DNA from: Linnemannia schmuckeri
Lineage: Eukaryota > Mortierellomycota > Mortierellomycetes > Mortierellales > Mortierellaceae
DNA: 64,000 nt
Assembly: GCA_029449235.1 (NCBI GenBank)
Contig: JANATG010000002.1
Location: forward strand, 3,968,001-4,032,000
Reading direction: 5' to 3'
In this document: one piece after another, positions 19,569 through 31,580 of the stretch
How the letters are laid out: every line of letters starts with the position of its first letter
How positions within the stretch are numbered: the stretch's first letter is position 1
The notes under the pieces: generated by a model
Told to the model about the DNA's origin: nothing
The model's database searches: none
The model's input: the letters and a program-made list of their open reading frames with translations, nothing else
Program-made: the position numbers and the translations under genes

Positions 19569-22500
19569 TTAAAACTTTTGCAGTCCTGCATTAGAGATGT
19601 ACTGCTGCCACTCGTCCCAGTCAATGGTATTGGGCACGCCAAAGAAAGGGTTCGGTACTGCGGCCATGATGTTCGGGTCCTGAAACAGACCTGGACTGCC
19701 CCCACCAGTGCCGACGCCGGCCGCTGTAGTTGCTGGTGGCATGGGTGATGCCCCTGCTGTCGCCGTTATTGCTGGAGACCTAGCCCCAGTAGTGGAAGAA
19801 GCGGCGACAGGTGCAGAGGCGTCCTGTTGAGGGAAGAGCGAAAAGTTAGAATAGTCGTTGTCGCGCATGGGAGGCCCGCCTCCTGTCGCTCCATTCACAA
19901 ACCCTGGAGTTGCTGAAGAGGTTGGTGGGATAAAGCCCTGTGATGAGGCGGGGTATCCCTGACCTCCCTGCATCTGTTGCTGGTACTGCATGAGCCCGTT
20001 GTTTCCTCCTCCGCTTTCCTGCTGTAACTGCTGCACCTGAGGATGTTGTGGGGGCTGTGATCCTGAAGGTCCTTGTTGTTGAGTAGGAAAGTATCGGAGG
20101 GATGAACCGGTCGCTGTTTGTTGCTGCAGGGCCAATGGGGACGAGAACAGAGGTGTTGCCGAGTACTGGAAGGACGATTGCTGTTGCTGCTGCTGTTGCG
20201 GCTGAGGCTGTTGTGGTTGAAACTGCTGAAGTTGTGGCTGTTGTTGCTGATATTGTAGTTGTTGCTGTTGCGGTTGTTGTTGTTGCAGCTGTGGTTGGTG
20301 TTGTTGAGAACCAGGAATAGGACAATTGATATCACCAAACGGAAAGGCTTGGCCCTGAGTAAACATTCCCGGGACTGAGAGCGATGAAAACGAGAACTTG
20401 GGATGATCGGGCGCTCCGGATACCGATGCGGGAGGGGCTGTGGGAGAGGGAGTGGAGCTATTGAACAGGAGCGAGTTCCTTTGAGAGCTGGATGCCGGCT
20501 TGCGACTCTTCTTCATGAGTCGAGGTGTGACTGCCGGATGCGCTGCCGTTCCCGAGGATCCTGAAGAGGGCGGAGCTGTTGTCGATGGTGACGATGATGA
20601 TGTCGGTACATCGCGCATAGGGATAAGCACAGGGCCAAGACCACCCGGACTGCTATTACAACCACCATCCGGAGCAGTATCCATGGGCGCACTGGTCGTC
20701 GGAGTCGAGGGTGAAGAACTAGGAGTTGACACTGCAGAGGGCGGCGTCTGGGACGAAGTGGTAGTAGACTCCTTGGGTGCCACAAGTAGCGACCCTCCCG
20801 AAGGGTGATTCTCATCCCTCAAAACAATCGGCAACTTGGCATTAATCTCATCCGTAAGATTACTAACAACAATCGGATGCATACTCCTACCCTCCGACTT
20901 GTACTCCTCAAAGTTCAAATGCGCACACATGAGATCCTCCAGGAACCTCGAGACTCTAGTGGCATTAAACCACCGAGCACTTTCCCGCTTGAGGACAAGG
21001 ATACTGGTCACTAGGTTATTCCTCGACTGAGTCTGAAGTCGCATATCGATCGACGCAGAGTTGGTCAAGTGGATCAGGGACGCGGTGAAGAGCTCATAGG
21101 AGGAGAACGCCCAGAGGTACTTGAGGTTATCGGTCTCATCCAGTCGCTTGGCCAAGTGTGTGATCGAGTTGGCGGCAGAGACACAGATGTTGAGTGACGG
21201 CATTGAGTCTGAGAGGTTGGACTTTGTCAGCAATGTCGGGATCATGTATGGCCGGTGCAACAGGATCAGCGCCGTATCTATTTTATGAAGAATTAAAGGG
21301 TATGAATGGCCAGGGTCGTGGAATGCGGGAGCAAAAAAAGCCGTTGTGGTAAATTACAGCAGTTGCAAAAACTTACAGTAGGAAGAGTGAATGATGGCAA
21401 CCCAGCGGTTAAAGGTGGTGGCCTGGTGGTCGTATCTTAGATCCCGGGGCAAGTCCAGAAGCCACTTTGTTAGTAACGTATCCAACTCTGCCACTGTAGA
21501 CGATACTTGAGCCGGTCCGTGAGTCCTCGTCGCCGCCGCATAAATGCGCCTCAAGATCAGCCCAACCAGCTTCGCCAACTTAATGTGCTCCACAAAGTAC
21601 CGGAGGAAGAATGAAGACTCCTCCTTGATCTTGTCGCTGTTCTCATGGGGTGACGCCGCATTTCCGTCCGCGTCTACCCAATCCTGCTCCACCGCCGAGG
21701 GATAGTCGACATCGCAGTCGGCATCGTCGATGGCGATCGGTCGTCCAAACGAGGCACACACCCAACGATCCATGATATAGCATGCCCACCAAAGTCGTTT
21801 CCGGATCTCAGTCTCCAACGGTGGCAGAGACCAGCGGGCCGAGTTGCGATGCATGCCCAAATCCTGAGCCATTCTAGTCGCCTGACCCAACATCACCCAC
21901 ACACCACGACCACCGCACTTGGCACTCGTAAATCGGTAAAGCGTCATCAAAAGCAGCGCCTGGATCGAAGCCTGTCGAGGCATGTCCATGTCCAAGTCAA
22001 CCAGCCGTTTGGCCCTTGAAAAGTACTCGACTCCAAAGTCCTCTGGATCCGACAGTCCGACGATCTCGGGGTGGTCAGAGAAGCGAGAGGCGATAGAAAA
22101 CATTGCGTTCAGTAACACCGCAGGCGGACGTTTCTCCGGGTCGGCATTCTTGTATTGACGCATGAAAAGTGGTTTGTGGAGGATGGGCAGGTGGGGGTGG
22201 ATGTAGGTCCAGTAAGTGTCAATCAAGTGGTCCGCCAGGTCTCGTGGAGGCATAGTCATCTGTGAAGTCAGCTGCGCCAACGCCGCCTCGGTCTCCAATT
22301 GCCAATCGTGATAGTCCTTCTGCTTGAGTGGGACCATCAGGTATCCGTTCTTGAGGAGCTGGTTCTTTTGAAGGAGATCAATTCCCGAACTGTTGCCGAG
22401 GTACCGACTGAATGCGCCTTCGTCAAGGGTCATGCTGTCCATGCTGTCCGACAGAGCATTGATTTTCTTGCGCGCCTTTTCATTGTATGTTGAAACGTCA

Positions 22501-23575
22501 TCTTCTGGTTCTGGTGAGTGATTAAAGGCAAAAGGAGACTCTGCTCTGTAAGATGGGTGTCCAGGAAGATGGGCTGAGCTTGTTGTGCCGGTACTGTTGT
22601 TACTGTTGCTAGAAGGGTGAGCGTTATGTGGAGGATCTGGCGGAGCCCAGGCATCGAGCGAGTCCAGGTCGTCATCGTGATCGTCGCCTCCAAGCCCGCT
22701 AGCGCTGTTACCACCGTGGCTATTTCTCCAGCTGTCAATTTCTGTTCGAGACCGGTCTCCTGTTTGAACAAGTCCTCCCAAAAGACTCTCCATCCTGTGC
22801 AATCTGTTCTCCAATGCCTCGATGTATCCTTTGGGCGGTCCACGCTTCTTTGCAGAGTCATTAAATCTAATACGTGCAATAAACAGTATCCGAATCCCTT
22901 TTGTTTGTGTTATTCTTTCTGTTCTTCTCTTTTTTTTCTTTCTTTTCTTTCTTTTCATGCGCAAAGTTGGAACAAGGGACATGGGACATATCGGTACAAG
23001 CAGAAGAGAACATACAAATACTAGTACTAGTGACTGTATGCAAACACTGTAGTCGTACGACGTAACAAACAATTGGTCAACAACTACTCTCGCTCCCGCC
23101 GCTTTCCTTTTGGATCGGGAAAGAGAGAATTTTAACGACAAGGGTATATATCATTGTTATGTACTTACGTGCACTGGAAGCCAAAGGTAATGCAATTGGT
23201 ACATGCGGGCTGGATCCCGTCACAGCGCACCTTTTTCCTTCTACACGTATCGCTGTTAGAAATAAGATAGGTACAATAGTAGTCATCACAAGAGCAGAAG
23301 CGCAGTGTGATTTGTTTAGTGAGGAGGATGAGGTTGAAAGAGAGAAGGTAGGGGTTTTAGTTGGTATTACAAACAGTAACGATGAGGGAGGCGAGTGTTA
23401 TTGTATATTTGGTAATTGTATTCCTCCGGGAGAACTATTCTTGCCAGGAAGGGACTTCACAGGCCATTCGTCTTTCCTTTGGTCTGTCTGTTCTCGTCGT
23501 ATTTATTTGTGCTTATGCTTACCATGCACGAGAGACCCTTCTTCGCTTTGCGTCGAGTTGCTCTTGTGAAGTCAT
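19569..23575 (-). CDS. Zn2Cys6 transcription factor with fungal-specific TF domain
   Basis: Four exons on the minus strand: 23523-23575, 23169-23252, 21377-22866, 19569-21277. They give 1111 residues. The start ATG is in a tiny 53-bp exon. The zinc cluster straddles exons 1-2 with C18, C21, C28, C35, C38 and C45 in the canonical C-x2-C-x6-C-x6-C-x2-C-x6-C spacing. It is followed by the usual KKRGPPKGYIEALENRL linker and coiled region. A fungal_trans middle homology domain covers roughly residues 260-650, with FSIASRFSD, LLLMTLYRF and RLWWACYIMDRW-type motifs resembling XlnR-like regulators. The C-terminal 350 residues are Gln/Pro/Ser-rich, a likely activation region. It converges with the B56 gene. 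The target pathway cannot be read from the sequence. Confidence 0.93.
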
Positions 23576-25457
23576 AGCGAGGATTTGTTGTGTGTTGTTT
23601 GTTGAGGGTTGGTTGGAAGGAAGGAGAGAGAAGAAAAGCGATAGGGGTGAGGAGTATTATACGACGATGTGTGGACTCTTGTCTTGTATTGGGAGTGAGT
23701 GCTGTAGGTGTGACCGAAGAATGGGGTTTTGGGGGTGCTGTGTGGTGTAAGTGGAGTTGGGGTATGGTACATAAGGTGGTGAGGTGTGTAAGTGAGTGGC
23801 TGCGAATGAGGGCGGTGTGAAGGAGAGAAGGAGAGAAGGAGAAGAGAAAGAATAGGAATGAGAGCAAAAGGGAGAGGAGAGGATCAGAAGAGGAAGGGAG
23901 GGAAGGAAGAAAGGAAAGAGAAGGGGGTGGAGTAAAGGAAGACGAGAAGAGAGGCAAAGAAGAGACGAGAGATAAAAAAACTTTTTGAGTGATGGACGGC
24001 AAAGTGGCTGGCTAACGAATTCAGTCAGCACCCAATCAGCATTCAGCACAGTCTTTGATAATGATATGTTATGAATGGTCTATCTATCAATGGCAAGAGG
24101 AAGAAGAAAAAGGTAACGGCACAGAAAGTGGAGAGCATAGACAAGTAATCAACAAGCAGAAGCGAGCAAACAAGAAATAAACAAGAAACAAACAAATACC
24201 CTAATAACAGACGATTGTGTCGGTAACGCATCCAATTGCTCGTGCTGACGAGAAAGGCAATTTTGACCGCGCTCACTATTCATCCTTTCCTCTTTTTTCA
24301 TTATGTTTGCTATTCTCCTTATGACAAAGCCAAGAGGGGCCATCGTTGTTCCGCGCTCTAGTGGTTGAGCGACTTTGTACTTTTGTCCTCGCTGTTGCTG
24401 TTGTTGATGTGCTCTCGTAATGATTTGCGCTCTTTTTTTTTTTTTTTTTCTTGGTCGCTTCGCCTGTTTTTTCATGGAACATCTGATAGTCATACCACAT
24501 AATAACAAACAGCCCTTTTCTAGTTTATTAAAATGAAAAAAAAAAAAAAAAATACGATCAATGAATATTTGTGTGTCTTCTAGAGAGAGAGACACATACG
24601 TATACCTTTTTCATATTCACCCGGTAGTCCAGTTGACTCAGTTGTCAACAACCTCGGTCGAGGCCTCGGTCTTTTATTGTATTCACTTCCCAGGCCTTTC
24701 CTGCTGTGTCGGACTCTGTCCTCAATCCAGGGTGTGTTGGCTTATTGCTGTTGTATTCTCGAGAGTTTTTGTACTCCTTTGAGACTATCTCTCTTTGGCC
24801 CGATCGAGCTTCTTTTTTTCTCGTTTTCTTTACTCTTTGTCTCTTGGTCTCGGATCCATCGAAAGACTCTTTCGAAAGTTAAAACGGAAAAGGTTTTCTT
24901 AATCTTCCATCGCCTCGCCGCTATCATCAATTGACCTTTGGTGAAGAAGACAGGCATCAGCCAAAACGCGACATCTATTCATAAACCGTCAAAGCGACGA
25001 TAGAGGGAATAGCAGGGTATTGTTATTCCAACTTGTACCCCTAGAATTGCATTATTACCCTATGTCCCGATCCACACTCAATAAGCATCCTTGACAACTC
25101 AACGACTACAAATTCACCGATCTATCGTTCCATATCACACCAACGGAAAAAGGTCCTCTTCCCCTTCTAGTACGCCATAAACTATTGAAACGCACAAAAA
25201 AAATCGTGATTTGGACGCGTCCGAGTCTTGACCGAGTATCATGGCGATCCATCCTCCTCTTGAACTTCTAGCTTTACTCCACAGAAGTAACACATGATTA
25301 TTGACACACCATTGGTCACTGTATAAAAGGACAATGGTGTTGACTCCTCAACTGATCTCCATCTCGCTTGTCTTCTCTCCTTCGCAATCTCTCCTTCTCT
25401 AAACTACTTAAACAATCTCCCCATCGTCAAAAGCACGAACAAAAAATCAAATCAAAC
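23576..25457. other. Divergent promoter region between TF and GH16 genes
   Basis: No gene is recognised in 1.9 kb. Next to the TF start the plus strand is purine-rich (about 23820-23990), which is a pyrimidine-rich leader for the minus-strand TF. The right end contains the GH16 TATA box. Short frames here have no domain features. Confidence 0.55.
25322..25329 (+). promoter_or_regulatory. TATA box of the GH16 gene
   Basis: TATAAAAG lies 129-136 bp upstream of the GH16 start codon, a suitable distance for a fungal TATA promoter with a moderate leader. Confidence 0.6.
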
Positions 25458-26261
25458 ATGCGCGTCTCTTATATCCTTCCTTCAGTTGCACTCCTGGCCT
25501 CGGCCTTCTTGTCCTCAGTTCAAGCCCGGGATGCAATTACGGAGTCCATGTCGTCTCACGACAACTTTATCGTTGCCGATGGCTACGGCCCCGACAGGTG
25601 AAACATCGCGGTCAAGCATAACTTCAGATTTGATTTGGATATTTCCATGCAATACCACTAACACATTCTTACTTTTACTCTTTTCGCACATAGATGGGGA
25701 TGCTCGTTCAGGGACTCACAGGTCCACCAAAGTGGTTCCGGCACCAAGATCACGATCGGTAAGGATTCCGATTTGAAGCCCTACTCTTGCGGAGAGCTGA
25801 TACATCGCCAAGAAAACCTCGGCTATGGCCACTACTCGATCGACATGATCAGCTCGAATGTGGTCGGTCATGTCACCTCCTTCTTCCTGATCGCGAACGA
25901 GGACACCGAGATCGACATTGAACTTACGGGGCTCAACACCAGGATCGGTTGGATGAACATCTGGCACGACCACAAGCAGAACCCGATCTCGATCGATCTG
26001 CCTTTTGATGCCGCCGAGGGCTGGCACACATACTCGTTCGAATGGCGCAAGGATTTTGTTGCCTGGTCTGTGGACGGAAATGTGGTCCTTAACCGGTCTG
26101 ATATTGCGACCACTCACCCTGACGAGACCAACTACCGTCTGGCGATTAACTCCTGGACGCAAGTCAACCCTGAGATCAACATTGACTGGGCTGGTCAGTT
26201 CAAGTACCCCAAGGAGGGCACTCCTTCGGCCCAGTTCAGGAACATGCGCTATCGTCCATAA
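25458..26261 (+). CDS. Secreted glycoside hydrolase family 16 protein
   Basis: Two exons (25458-25597, 25694-26261) give 235 residues. An N-terminal signal peptide of about 20 residues (hydrophobic core LPSVALLASAFLSS, then VQA) targets it for secretion. The family 16 active-site signature EIDIE lies at E119, D121 and E123, with nucleophile, helper Asp and acid/base all present. The following WHTYSFEW and aromatic-rich strands fit the beta-jelly-roll fold. GH16 enzymes cleave or transfer beta-1,3/1,4-glucans. Fungal relatives include endoglucanases and the Crh cell-wall transglycosylases that link chitin to glucan. I cannot tell which from sequence. It has no C-terminal anchor, so it is probably soluble or wall-bound. 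A TATA box sits upstream. Confidence 0.9.
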
Positions 26262-26760
26262 AGCCGCAGGCGCATAGAAAAGAATGATGAATTTTGTAGC
26301 ATCGTGTATAATATATTTATCGTTTTTTTTATTCACCACTGCAATTTGCAGACTGCTGGGGATACGGCAACGTGCTAAAAAAGCGGGTGAAGCAAGATTG
26401 TATGCGCTGGCCGATTCATTTTGATCATTGCTCTAATACCATACACCTTGGCTGCACGAGTATGGCACCGATAGAAGTATTAGAAAACGAAGCGGGTAAA
26501 CAGGTTAGAGAAAGAGGCAGCAGCCCAGCAGCTTAGAGTTGCAGAGCCATAGCATGATGGATCAGTTGGAGAGGTTGGACCTTTCGAGTTGAGCACGTGA
26601 CCATATTTTTCGGGCAACAACAACACACACTTGCCCACGCTCTTTTTTTTTTTTTTTTTCAAAGTGAGCTTGACTGGCATCTCTTTACCAACCTCAGCAA
26701 CCAACCCTCTCATTCTCATCCCTCTCTCCCTTTTTCGTTACGGTCCCCCATCAGCAAATC
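26262..26760 (+). other. Promoter region of the Gcn20-like gene
   Basis: No gene is recognised. A CACGTGAC word at 26594-26601 matches the E-box-type site bound by Cbf1-like bHLH factors in other fungi; use here is inferred. A T tract and pyrimidine-rich leader lie near the start codon. Confidence 0.4.
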
Positions 26761-28226
26761 ATGGTTGCCACCGTTCTCAGCAAGGCAGAGATGTCAAAGA
26801 TGGTCCGCGAGTGCGTGCCCGACGCAGACGACGCCATCATCGACTACATCGTCGGCTACCTCGACGAAAACTCGACCCTGGGCGACGACGAGGACGCCAT
26901 CGCAGAGTTTGTCCGACCCCTCCTCGAGGACGCCGGTGGCGAGCCCGATGCCATCGACGCCCTCTGCAACCGCTTTCAATCCATGTTCGACTCCCAGGAG
27001 CGCCACACCAGCAAGAGCGTTGGATCCGACGGCTTGGCAAAGTTGCTGGAAAAGCCCGTGCACATGTTGAGCCAGGACGGCGTCTCGGCCACCGGCAAGA
27101 TCGGAGCCCGCGCCGTCGATCTCGAGGCCCTCTCAGGACGCAAGATCCTCTCGCAGGTCGATACCAAGAAGCTGGAGAAGGCTGAGGCCAAGATTGCGGC
27201 CAAGATGGCCAAGCGCACGGCCCGTGTCGAGTACGCGGCCAGTAAGTTGCTGGACAAGAAGGACGACGTCGACATGCTGGCCGTCAACCCCATTCTGGAT
27301 TACACCTCGACCAAGGGCAAGCTCAAGGACGTCAAGCTGGAGAACTTTGATATCTCGTTTGCTGGAAAGCGTATCTTGACCAATGCCAATCTGACTCTCG
27401 CTTTTGGACGTCGTTATGGTCTTGTCGGTCGTAACGGTATTGGAAAGTCCACCTTGCTCCGGACTCTCTCCCGCCGTGAGCTCAACGTCCCCACTCACAT
27501 CAGTATTCTTCATGTCGAGCAGGAGGTAACTGTCAGAAGTTTTCTTTTGAAGGTTTTGTTCTGTTCATTGTATAAGTAATTTGATATCTAACCACGACAT
27601 TATTATTTGTCCACGTAGATGGTTGGAAACGATACCGAGGCTCTTCAGGCTGTGTTGTCGGCTGACCAGTGGCGCGAGCATTTGTTGGGCGAGGAGAAGC
27701 GTTTGAACGCCTTGAACATGGAGATGGAGAAGGGTCTGCAGGAGGGCGACACCCGCTCTAAGGAGAAGTTTGAGCAGGATCGTGAAAAGGCCATGTCTGA
27801 TCTCAAGGATATTTACTCCAAGTTGGAGGCCATTGAGTCTGATAAGGCTGAGGCTCGGTAACGTTTAACTCTGGTTCATTTCTTGCCGACGGTTCGGGGT
27901 AATAACAACGGTTCGTTGAACATAGACTGATATGCGATAACTGATTTTTTACTTCCTTTTGACGAACAATAGTGCCGCATCTATTCTTGCCGGTCTTGGA
28001 TTTACTCCTGACAAGCACCACAACCCCACAAAGAGTTTCTCTGGAGGATGGCGCATGCGTCTCGCTCTTGCCCGTGCCCTCTTTAACAAACCCGATCTGC
28101 TGCTTCTGGACGAGCCTACAAACATGTTGGATATCCCCGCCGTCATCTGGCTGGAGAACTATTTGAAGACGTGGCCCAATACTCTTCTTGTCGTTTCCCA
28201 CGACCGAGGTAAACAGACGTGATTTT

Positions 28227-28257
<31 letters not shown>

Positions 28258-29434
28258 CCCGTCTGATTGAAATGATAACACGTGTAATATCTACGGGATA
28301 TTAACCATGCTATTTCATGTTCATTATGATGATTAGAATTCTTGGACGAGGTTGCTACGGATATTTTGTACCAGCATTCTGAGCAACTGGATTACTACAA
28401 GGGTAACTTTACGCAGTTCCACACGACCAAGGCTGAGCGTCACAAGGCTCAACTTCGCGAGTATGAGAACCAGGTCCAGTACCGCGCTCACTTGCAGGCT
28501 TTCATTGACCGCTGGAGATACAATGCAAACAGGGCTGCCCAGGCGCAGATGAAGATTAAGATCCTGGAAAAGTTGCCAGAGTTGGAGCCACCAGAGGTCG
28601 AAAACTCTATCTTCTTCAAGTTCCCAGATCCCGAGAAGCTCGGACCACCAATTCTGCAGATGACAGACTGCACGTTCGGATACAACGCCGAGAAGAATAT
28701 TCTGGAGCACATTTACCTGGATATGCAGATGGATTCGCGTATTGCTGTGGTTGGTCCCAACGGAGCTGGTAAAACCACGATGTTGAAGCTGTTGACGGGT
28801 AAGCTCGAGCCTCAGAAGGGTCTTGTCCATCGTCACGGACGTCTTCGTTTCGCCCTGTTCAGTCAGCATCACGTGGACCAACTGGATGTGAACCTGACCT
28901 CAGTCGAGTTTATGGCCAAAAACTGGCCAGGAAAGAGCGAGGAGGAGTACCGTCGTCAGTTGGGATCTTTCGGTATCACTGGTATGGTCGGCCTTCAGCA
29001 GATTGCCACCCTCTCTGGAGGTCAAAAGTCAAGAGTCGCCTTTGCCTGTCTCGGACTCCAGAATCCTCACTTCTTGATTCTTGATGAGGTATGTTTTGTG
29101 CTTATTTTCTGTTGTTGTTGTCAATGTTACTATTTATGTTGTTGCTGAGCATTTATGCAATACCGATAGCGGATACGTGACTAAACAATTGTAAATATTT
29201 TTATTAATTCTCAATTTGACGTAGCCCACTAACCATTTGGATATGGATTCGATTGATGCGTTGACGAGCGCATTGAGCCAGTTCCAAGGAGGAGTTGTTA
29301 TTGTTTCTCACGACGAACGATTCATCAAGGCTGTCTGCAACGAGCTGTGGGTCTGCGAGGGAGGCAGTCTCAAGAAGTTCCAGGGCGAGGGTATCAAGGA
29401 ATACAAGGAGTACGTTCTCTCCAAGGGTCTTTAG
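26761..29434 (+). CDS. GCN20: ABC-F ATPase, Gcn20/ABCF3 type
   Basis: Five exons (26761-27525, 27619-27857, 27973-28208, 28337-29088, 29225-29434) encode 733 residues, close to yeast Gcn20 and human ABCF3. There are two ABC ATPase cassettes and no membrane segment. Cassette 1 has Walker A GRNGIGKST (223-231), signature SGGW (358-361) and Walker B LLLLDEP (377-383). Cassette 2 has Walker A GPNGAGKTT (553-561), signature LSGGQ (639-643) and Walker B LILDEPTNHLD near 660. The N-terminal 190 residues match the ABCF3-type helical extension, which in yeast binds Gcn1. Gcn20 works with Gcn1 on ribosomes to activate the Gcn2 kinase during amino-acid starvation. All catalytic motifs are intact. Confidence 0.94.
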
Positions 29435-31580
29435 AAAGCTATTACACTTCTATTCCTCACTCTCCATGTTTTTTGCTTTCACCTCTTTCAACTTTCATGT
29501 AGAACAATTAAAAACTTACAATTACAGACACAAACTAAGGCGCAAACAAAAGCCCAACAAAAGGCGCATTTGTTGAAGAAGAGAGACCCATCTTCAATGA
29601 CGACTGTTCTAGCTTGACTCGGTGAATGATCCATGATTTTTTTGATAATCTTGTTGATGATGGTTTGTTTTGAGTTCTGGACATCTTAGACCGAAACGCG
29701 TAAATAGGTTGGACGTTCAGTTCTAAACGGTGATATTCTGCAAAAAAAAAGTGGGGCCTCTTGTTTTTCTGTGTTGTTTGTTTTTTTATGTTTTTTTCGT
29801 CTTCTTTCTTCTTTTTCTGTGGGCATCCTAAAAACAAAGGCGGCTATTTTGTTTGCTAATTAATTAACGCCAATGCGGACGATGAGCGGCGAATGAATGT
29901 TGTCCCAACCCAGCTCGGTACTCAATTCCTAAGAGCGGGCGATCATGACAACCTTCTCTCTTCTTTCTTGTAGAGTTTCTCGCCATATCACGAAGGAAAG
30001 AACTTTCAGCCAACTCAACTGGAAACGAAAAGAGGGTACTGGGTTCAAGATGCGTCTGTCAAGATTGATACCTATACGTATGCCAATTGAAAAGAATAGC
30101 AGGTACATATTTGAGGGTTGTATTTATTTGGGCCACTTTCTGCTCTCTGTCGGATATGTTCGGAGAGAGAGGGATGGTTTGTGCGACGCTAAATCGACTC
30201 TGGTTGGCTGGGAGGGAAGGACATTTCCGTATCCATGGGTCCATTCCGAACTCAAACTCACCCGCATGGCACTTTCTTTCCTTTCTCTTTCTCTTTGTCA
30301 CGCTTTGTTTATTGCTTTGCTGTTGTCTTCTCCGTTCTTTGTTGTGGCATGAATATACATAACACTATTATCAACCATGTGCTTTAAGCGTTCTCTTTAT
30401 TTCTTTGATTCAATGAGAAGAGGATGTAGTTTGCAACTGCAACTCATATCGTTGCTTCAAGAACAAATGATCTCGATGGGCCTTCATCCTCTTATCCATT
30501 TTTTTTTCTCACGTATATCTGAGCTGACGAGAGTGTCTTAGTCCTTTGAGCTGTTATCGGTCAATCGTATCCATCTTTTTGAATGGATTTAGTACTCTAT
30601 TCATTACTCCATTGTAATGAAATAGAAGAGAGAAAGACAGAGAAGAAAAGAGAGACGAGTCTTTTTTTTTCTTACCCCGCATTCTGTTCAATTTTGTCCA
30701 TGGGCACACAAACAAACACTCACACAAACTCAACAACACACAATAACACACAACAACACACAACACACAACATCAACAAAAATTGTCGCGAGTGACCTCT
30801 TCTCTTTCAATTACTGGTCCATATTTTCTATTTCATTTTTCGGATTTTCTTTCTTTCTCCTCCTCTCCCGCTCCCCCCATCAACTCTCACCCTCACTCTT
30901 ACATTCGCTCATTTTTTAGCTGCATCCCAGTTTCCTACTCACTCTCTCTCTCACTCCCTCATCACCTTTTATTCTTCTCATTGATCCTCATCCTCCTCGC
31001 CTTCTTCAGCTTCCTTCTCTCGCCATTCTATCCACACATACGAGTTACTCTCCCACCCACCGTTGTTAGTCGTTAGACCTTCATGTGTTGACCTCTCCAC
31101 GACTAGAGGTGCACCATAAGAACTCATATGCTGGTCTCCCCCTCCCTTCTCCCTTCCATTCCTCCATTCGTTGTCTCTCCTTGTTCCTTCTCCACGATTC
31201 ATTCAACCATCTCCACATTCGAACCCTTTCATTGTTTGTTGATCCCGGTGGAATAACATACAAAGCTCTTTGTTTATTTTATTACTGCTACTAGTGTGCT
31301 TCTCCTCTTTATTTTATTTTACTTTACTTTTCCCTTACCCTTTTGCATATACTCTTACAACATACATATACCTGTCCCTTCCTTGCTCCGGTGCACTTCT
31401 CCCCGTACCCGCAACCCCTCTCACTGGAAGCAAATATACTGTTGTTCACCCTCTACTTCTTCCCTTTCCAATTCTTTCTTTTATACTTGCATTCATTCTT
31501 CCTCCTCTTGACACCTCACCTACTCTCTTACATTCAGCTCTCTCTTTCTCTCACCGTACACACACACTCCCATCGTTGCC
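29435..31580 (+). other. Intergenic region and pyrimidine-rich leader of the F-box/WD gene
   Basis: No gene is recognised in 2.1 kb. The last 750 bp (about 30830-31580) are strongly C/T-rich on the plus strand, like other leaders in this genome. Short frames there lack domains. Confidence 0.5.
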